Position numbers and translations under genes: made by a program. Below are positions 61,281 to 64,000 of a DNA stretch of 64,000 bases, piece by piece; within the stretch, counting starts at the first letter, position 1; the number at the start of each line of letters is the position of its first letter. The notes under the pieces were generated by a model. The model was given only the letters and a program-made list of their open reading frames with translations. It made no database searches and was not told where the DNA came from. Origin of the DNA: Roseinatronobacter bogoriensis DSM 18756 (GTDB lineage Bacteria; Pseudomonadota; Alphaproteobacteria; Rhodobacterales; Rhodobacteraceae); assembly GCF_004366635.1 (NCBI RefSeq), contig NZ_SORN01000008.1, forward strand, positions 86,161 through 150,160, read 5' to 3'.

Positions 61281-62008
61281 GCAATCAGGGTGTTCTGACC
61301 TATGGCGACAGGCGCATCCCTTATCTGATTGAGGTTGATCCTGATCGCAGTAAACGGGTTGCCATTCATGTGGAACCTGATGGCCGCGTGATTGTCGAGG
61401 CCCCACCCGAAGCGGACAGGCCGTCAATTCACTCCGCCGTGGTTAAGCGGGCCCGCTGGATTGCGACCCATGTCGCCGCTGCCGAAGATCGGCAACGTCA
61501 CATGATCGCCCGGGAGTATATCTCGGGTGAGCAGGTTTTGTATCTGGGCCGCCGTTATGTGTTGAAGGTCACCCAGTCAGATCAAGGGTCACCCAGTGTT
61601 CGGCTGAAAGGCAACCGGTTGGAGGTCACTCACAAGGACACCACCCGCGACGCTGTCCGGGCAGCCGTGCGGGCATGGTATCGGGTGCATGCAAGGGATT
61701 TCTTTGACCGCAGGATCGGCGAGTTGAGTGCCAGCTTGCCCTGGGTGAAAGAGCGGCCGCCTTTTCGATTGTTGGAGATGAGCAGGCAATGGGGAAGCTG
61801 TTCTCCGAAAGGTGAGATCATCCTGAACCCCCACCTGATCAAAGCCCCGCGTCCCTGTGTCGATTACGTGCTGGTGCATGAAATGGCACACCTCAAGCAC
61901 CATGACCACAGTCCGGAATTCTTTAACTTGCTTGGTCAGGAAATCCCGGAATGGCGAAGGATCAAGGGCCAGTTGGATGATCTGGTGGATGTCATGACCA
62001 ACGAGTAG
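61277..62008 (+). CDS. YgjP/DUF45-type zinc metallopeptidase
   Basis: The 243-residue protein ends with the zinc motif HEMAH (residues 201-205) followed by HHDHSPEFFNLL, and has RQWGSCSPKGEIILNP before it. This is the YgjP (M48-like, DUF45) family, often found beside type I restriction genes; its substrate is unknown. The start overlaps the hsdR stop by ATGA, so it is translated with the restriction enzyme and may process or control it. Confidence 0.85.
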   Translation: MSNQGVLTYGDRRIPYLIEVDPDRSKRVAIHVEPDGRVIVEAPPEADRPSIHSAVVKRARWIATHVAAAEDRQRHMIAREYISGEQVLYLGRRYVLKVTQSDQGSPSVRLKGNRLEVTHKDTTRDAVRAAVRAWYRVHARDFFDRRIGELSASLPWVKERPPFRLLEMSRQWGSCSPKGEIILNPHLIKAPRPCVDYVLVHEMAHLKHHDHSPEFFNLLGQEIPEWRRIKGQLDDLVDVMTNE

Positions 62009-62071
62009 CATCTTCAAAATAGGGTATTCCGGAATTCTGCAGTACAACTTTCTCAGATGGAATTGCCCAGT

Positions 62072-62254
62072 TTACTCGGAATGGACAGAAGGCACAGGAT
62101 TGGTCGCCGCGGGCAGATCCGGAATGGACGGCGCGTCAACTGGCAGAAACAGCGCCCCTGCATCCGGTGACCAACTGATACGACGATCGCCCGGAATGCC
62201 CAGTGGCGCTCTCTCCGGAATTGGCTTTTCCGGAATATGTATTCGGTGTTTCAT
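62072..62254 (-). CDS. Doubtful proline-rich short frame
   Basis: The 60-codon frame reads MKHRIHIPEKPIPERAPLG and continues with further IPx and proline units (IPG, IPD, VPS). The repeated IP residues come from CCGGAAT in the DNA, four of them in frame. No ribosome binding site is seen. The first codons overlap one arm of an inverted repeat. It is either a small proline-rich protein or a repeat-rich non-coding region near the transfer genes. Confidence 0.25.
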   Translation of the reverse strand: MKHRIHIPEKPIPERAPLGIPGDRRISWSPDAGALFLPVDAPSIPDLPAATNPVPSVHSE

Positions 62255-62448
62255 TTTATTTAAGTCATGAAACGATTTATATGAGAAATAGTTTTTCTAT
62301 TTATAATGGCATGGGATTCCTCTAATAAAAAGGTTTCCTAAAAAATTTTCGTGATTGTCATTTTTCTGTTTTGAGTTTTCACGTCCCTGATTGATTCTCC
62401 TAATCATCAAGGCCCCTCGGACTGGGCCCACATTTGAAAGGAGAACCG
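62248..62448. promoter_or_regulatory. AT-rich region upstream of the mobilisation genes (oriT candidate)
   Basis: The region has an inverted repeat GTTTCAT/ATGAAAC (62248-62254 and 62267-62273) and a second AAATAG/CTATTT (62286-62291 and 62297-62302). It is much richer in A and T than the flanks. An AAAGGAG precedes the mobC start. Relaxase operons usually carry the transfer origin just upstream, so this is the place to look; no nick-site consensus is evident to me. Confidence 0.4.
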
Positions 62449-62766
62449 ATGTTAAAGGATCGCTGCATCAAGGTTCGCGTCACGTCAGAAGAATACGAGC
62501 ACTTCGCCGCACAAGCCGCGAATGCGGGTGTTTCGTTGTCCGCATTTTTGCGAAATGCGGGGTTGCGTCATCGCTCCAGACCGTCCGGAGACCTGCTACT
62601 CCGGGATCTAGGCGCGCTTGATAGGCTCGCCACCGCGTTGCAGAACCTCGCGCGGGTTTTCGCAAATAAACAGATTTCTGCGTCGGATATGACCACGCTT
62701 CTGAGTGTCTTCCGCGATATGGAAATCGTCTTGGAAAAGCTGAATTCCGAAAGTCGCTCGGGATGA
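62449..62766 (+). CDS. MobC-like relaxosome accessory protein
   Basis: The 105-residue protein starts with a ribbon-helix-helix pattern (CIKVRVTSEEYEHFAAQAAN then VSLSAFLRNAGL) and continues with a helical part. This is the MobC layout: a DNA-binding helper that opens the transfer origin for the relaxase. The ATG at 62449 follows AAAGGAG; an upstream TTG is less likely. It overlaps the relaxase by ATGA. Confidence 0.78.
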   Translation: MLKDRCIKVRVTSEEYEHFAAQAANAGVSLSAFLRNAGLRHRSRPSGDLLLRDLGALDRLATALQNLARVFANKQISASDMTTLLSVFRDMEIVLEKLNSESRSG

Positions 62767-63908
62767 TCCTTGGATGGTCCCCGCATCAAACCGGAACCGG
62801 GCATGGACAGCCGATCCGCTACCTGATGTCGCCGCACATCGAGAAGCAGATCAACGGCGTGACCCAAATCGTGAAGCGTGATCCCGTTCCGGAATTGTTA
62901 TGTGGCGACCCGAAACTGTTCATGTCGACCCAGAAACGTCTGCGCATCCAAAACCGCTATCGCGTGGCGACCATGACTTTCACCGGGGACGATATCTGTC
63001 CGGACCGCTTCAATGCAGGGGACGCCGCCTCCCGAGCGGCGGTCGCGTCATGTATTGAGGCTTTCACGGAGTTATCGTTTGCCGGGGTGCCGTCTCAGAA
63101 CAGGCTGCCGCTTGTCATGGGCACGCACACGCACGCGGGCAGGCTGGAGATCAACTTCGCCCTCGCGCGCGGGGTCGTCAACGCGCATGGCCGCGTTCTG
63201 AGCTTCAACCCTCATCCTCCACAGAGAGGAAGCGTCAACGACTTTGATTACCTGACTGATATGCTCAACCATCACTTCGGCTGGAATGATCCCCGGGGTC
63301 CGGACCGGATGCGGCGGCTCAAAACCGCCGGATGGATCGAGAAGCGGGCGGCAGAGACCTTGCGTAACGGGGAGTATCCGACCCCAGAGGAAGATCCCGT
63401 CATGTACTTGTGGCTTACCCTGAACGCGCTGTCACATGAGATGGACGATCGATCCGATTTGATGGCGGCTCTGGCGCGTGAACTACCCAAGCTTGACATG
63501 CATATCGCGGGGGTCACCAAGCAGAGTATCACCATCGCCGGGCCTTTTGACAAACAGAAGATCTGTCTGCGCGGCAGCCTTGTTGACGGCGCCGCTTCAT
63601 GTTCCCTCACGGCCATAGAGAACCGTGCGGAATACCTGAAGAGTTCGCAAGACCGGGTGGCGGCGTCCTGGGCGAAGCGCGCCGCGCAGAATTCGCAGAG
63701 ATATTCAAAGGGTCAGTGGGCCGAACCTGCACCGGATTTCGCAAGGATCTTGACCCGGCCCAGGATCATGCTGCCGACGCAACACCCGGCGAAGCTTATC
63801 GGCCAGGGGCGCACCAAGCGTCCCATAACCGGAATATTCCGGATTCTTCTGGAACGCCTTTCACGTCTGAAATCTGACATCATGGATCGTGTGACGCAGG
63901 CTATGTGA
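62763..63908 (+). CDS. Relaxase (mobilisation nuclease), 3' end defined by an IS
   Basis: The 381-residue protein has the relaxase layout: MILGWSPHQTGTGHGQPIRY at the start, PELLCGDPKLF, RYRVATMTFTGDDI, and the histidine motif MGTHTHAGRLEINFALA (H122, H124, E129, N131). It should nick the transfer origin. Its TGA stop coincides with the first bases of an IS3-type end at 63906, so the original C-terminus may be lost. Confidence 0.8.
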   Translation: MILGWSPHQTGTGHGQPIRYLMSPHIEKQINGVTQIVKRDPVPELLCGDPKLFMSTQKRLRIQNRYRVATMTFTGDDICPDRFNAGDAASRAAVASCIEAFTELSFAGVPSQNRLPLVMGTHTHAGRLEINFALARGVVNAHGRVLSFNPHPPQRGSVNDFDYLTDMLNHHFGWNDPRGPDRMRRLKTAGWIEKRAAETLRNGEYPTPEEDPVMYLWLTLNALSHEMDDRSDLMAALARELPKLDMHIAGVTKQSITIAGPFDKQKICLRGSLVDGAASCSLTAIENRAEYLKSSQDRVAASWAKRAAQNSQRYSKGQWAEPAPDFARILTRPRIMLPTQHPAKLIGQGRTKRPITGIFRILLERLSRLKSDIMDRVTQAM

Positions 63909-64000
63909 ACCGCCCCGGGTTTACCGGAGGGCAAAACTCTCGGAGAATTGCCCATTATGGAACAGAATCGAAAGAAGACCTCAAAGCCGTATTCACCTGA
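63906..64000 (+). mobile_element. Left end of an IS3-family insertion sequence
   Basis: From 63906 the sequence TGAACCGCCCCGGGTTTACC followed by GGAGG is typical of an IS3-family terminal inverted repeat. 31 bases later a reading frame starts that matches an IS3 orfA N-terminus. The element runs past the window. Other end, direct repeats and completeness cannot be seen. Confidence 0.6.
63957..64000 (+). CDS. Start of a probable IS3 orfA transposase (cut by window edge)
   Basis: The ATG at 63957 reads MEQNRKKTSKPYSP before the edge. The KPYSPE-type start is common in IS3 orfA proteins. A GGAG lies about 11 bases upstream. Only 14 full codons are visible, so the call rests mainly on the inverted-repeat-like sequence in front of it. 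Confidence 0.45.
   Translation, partial: MEQNRKKTSKPYSP

Larger units (their letters stand above)
40122..64000. mobile_element. Probable tRNA-Glu-integrated mobilizable island (right end not seen)
   Basis: Directly after the tRNA lie an integrase and an excisionase-like gene, then accessory genes, a type I restriction-modification locus, and a MobC-relaxase pair near the window end. I see no second copy of the tRNA 3' end (the expected right attachment site) by eye, so the element probably extends further. The ion-transport block (47149-54440) could be island cargo or older chromosomal DNA between two elements. The left boundary is sound; the extent is inference. Confidence 0.55.

Overview
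The window reads as chromosomal DNA of an alphaproteobacterium of the Rhodobacterales (Rhodobacteraceae or Roseobacter group). The evidence is the gene neighbourhoods (hisS-hisZ-hisG; hom-glpX-recJ; a Paracoccus-like sox cluster), the high G+C codon use, and a carboxyspermidine-type polyamine operon. Several cation and proton transporters suggest a salt- or alkali-adapted organism, but that is inference.

Layout. 1-546: the start of dnaB (minus strand, cut by the window edge). 777-4206: hisS, hisZ and hisG, overlapping like an operon. 4490-5350: a divergent UppP-like membrane protein. 5628-6785: three small genes (unknown, DUF2493, HisE/MazG-like). 6862-11389: divalent-metal genes (short MgtE, two CDF transporters, MgtC-like). 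11505-21726 (minus): soxV-W-X-Y-Z-A-B-C-D-E-F, a complete periplasmic thiosulfate-oxidising system including the sulfane dehydrogenase SoxCD. It is divergent from soxS, soxR and soxT (21809-23857). 23915-26332: gyrB. 26570-31719 (minus): speA, carboxyspermidine dehydrogenase, nspC and speB, a complete arginine-to-spermidine route. 32098-39957 (plus): fadD, a BASS symporter, an Lgt-like/TlpA fusion, hom, glpX and recJ.

From 40047 the content changes. A tRNA-Glu gene is followed by a tyrosine integrase and an excisionase-like gene, the signature of a tRNA-integrated element. Next come a three-gene unit (unknown protein, zinc-ribbon/GIY-YIG-like protein, membrane-free FtsH-like AAA protease), a MarR regulator, and a GC-rich ion-homeostasis block (SLC13 permease with RCK_C domains, tandem UspA, two DUF1538 proteins, PII-like protein, CPA1 antiporter with a cyclic-nucleotide-binding tail). 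A type I restriction-modification locus follows, with a YgjP-like metallopeptidase and a small divergent gene. The window ends in a MobC-like protein and a relaxase, whose stop codon coincides with the left end of an IS3-family element. I could not see a right attachment site by eye, so the island probably runs past the window.

The strongest unexplained signals are: four AGTACT palindromes at exactly 23-bp spacing between the small divergent gene and hsdM; the element-borne FtsH-like/GIY-YIG unit; a SoxR that keeps only one of the two cysteines typical of sulfur-sensing relatives; a mirrored 16-bp sequence over the start codons of soxV and soxS; an AT-rich patch inside hisS; and a UppP-like protein lacking a key glutamate.
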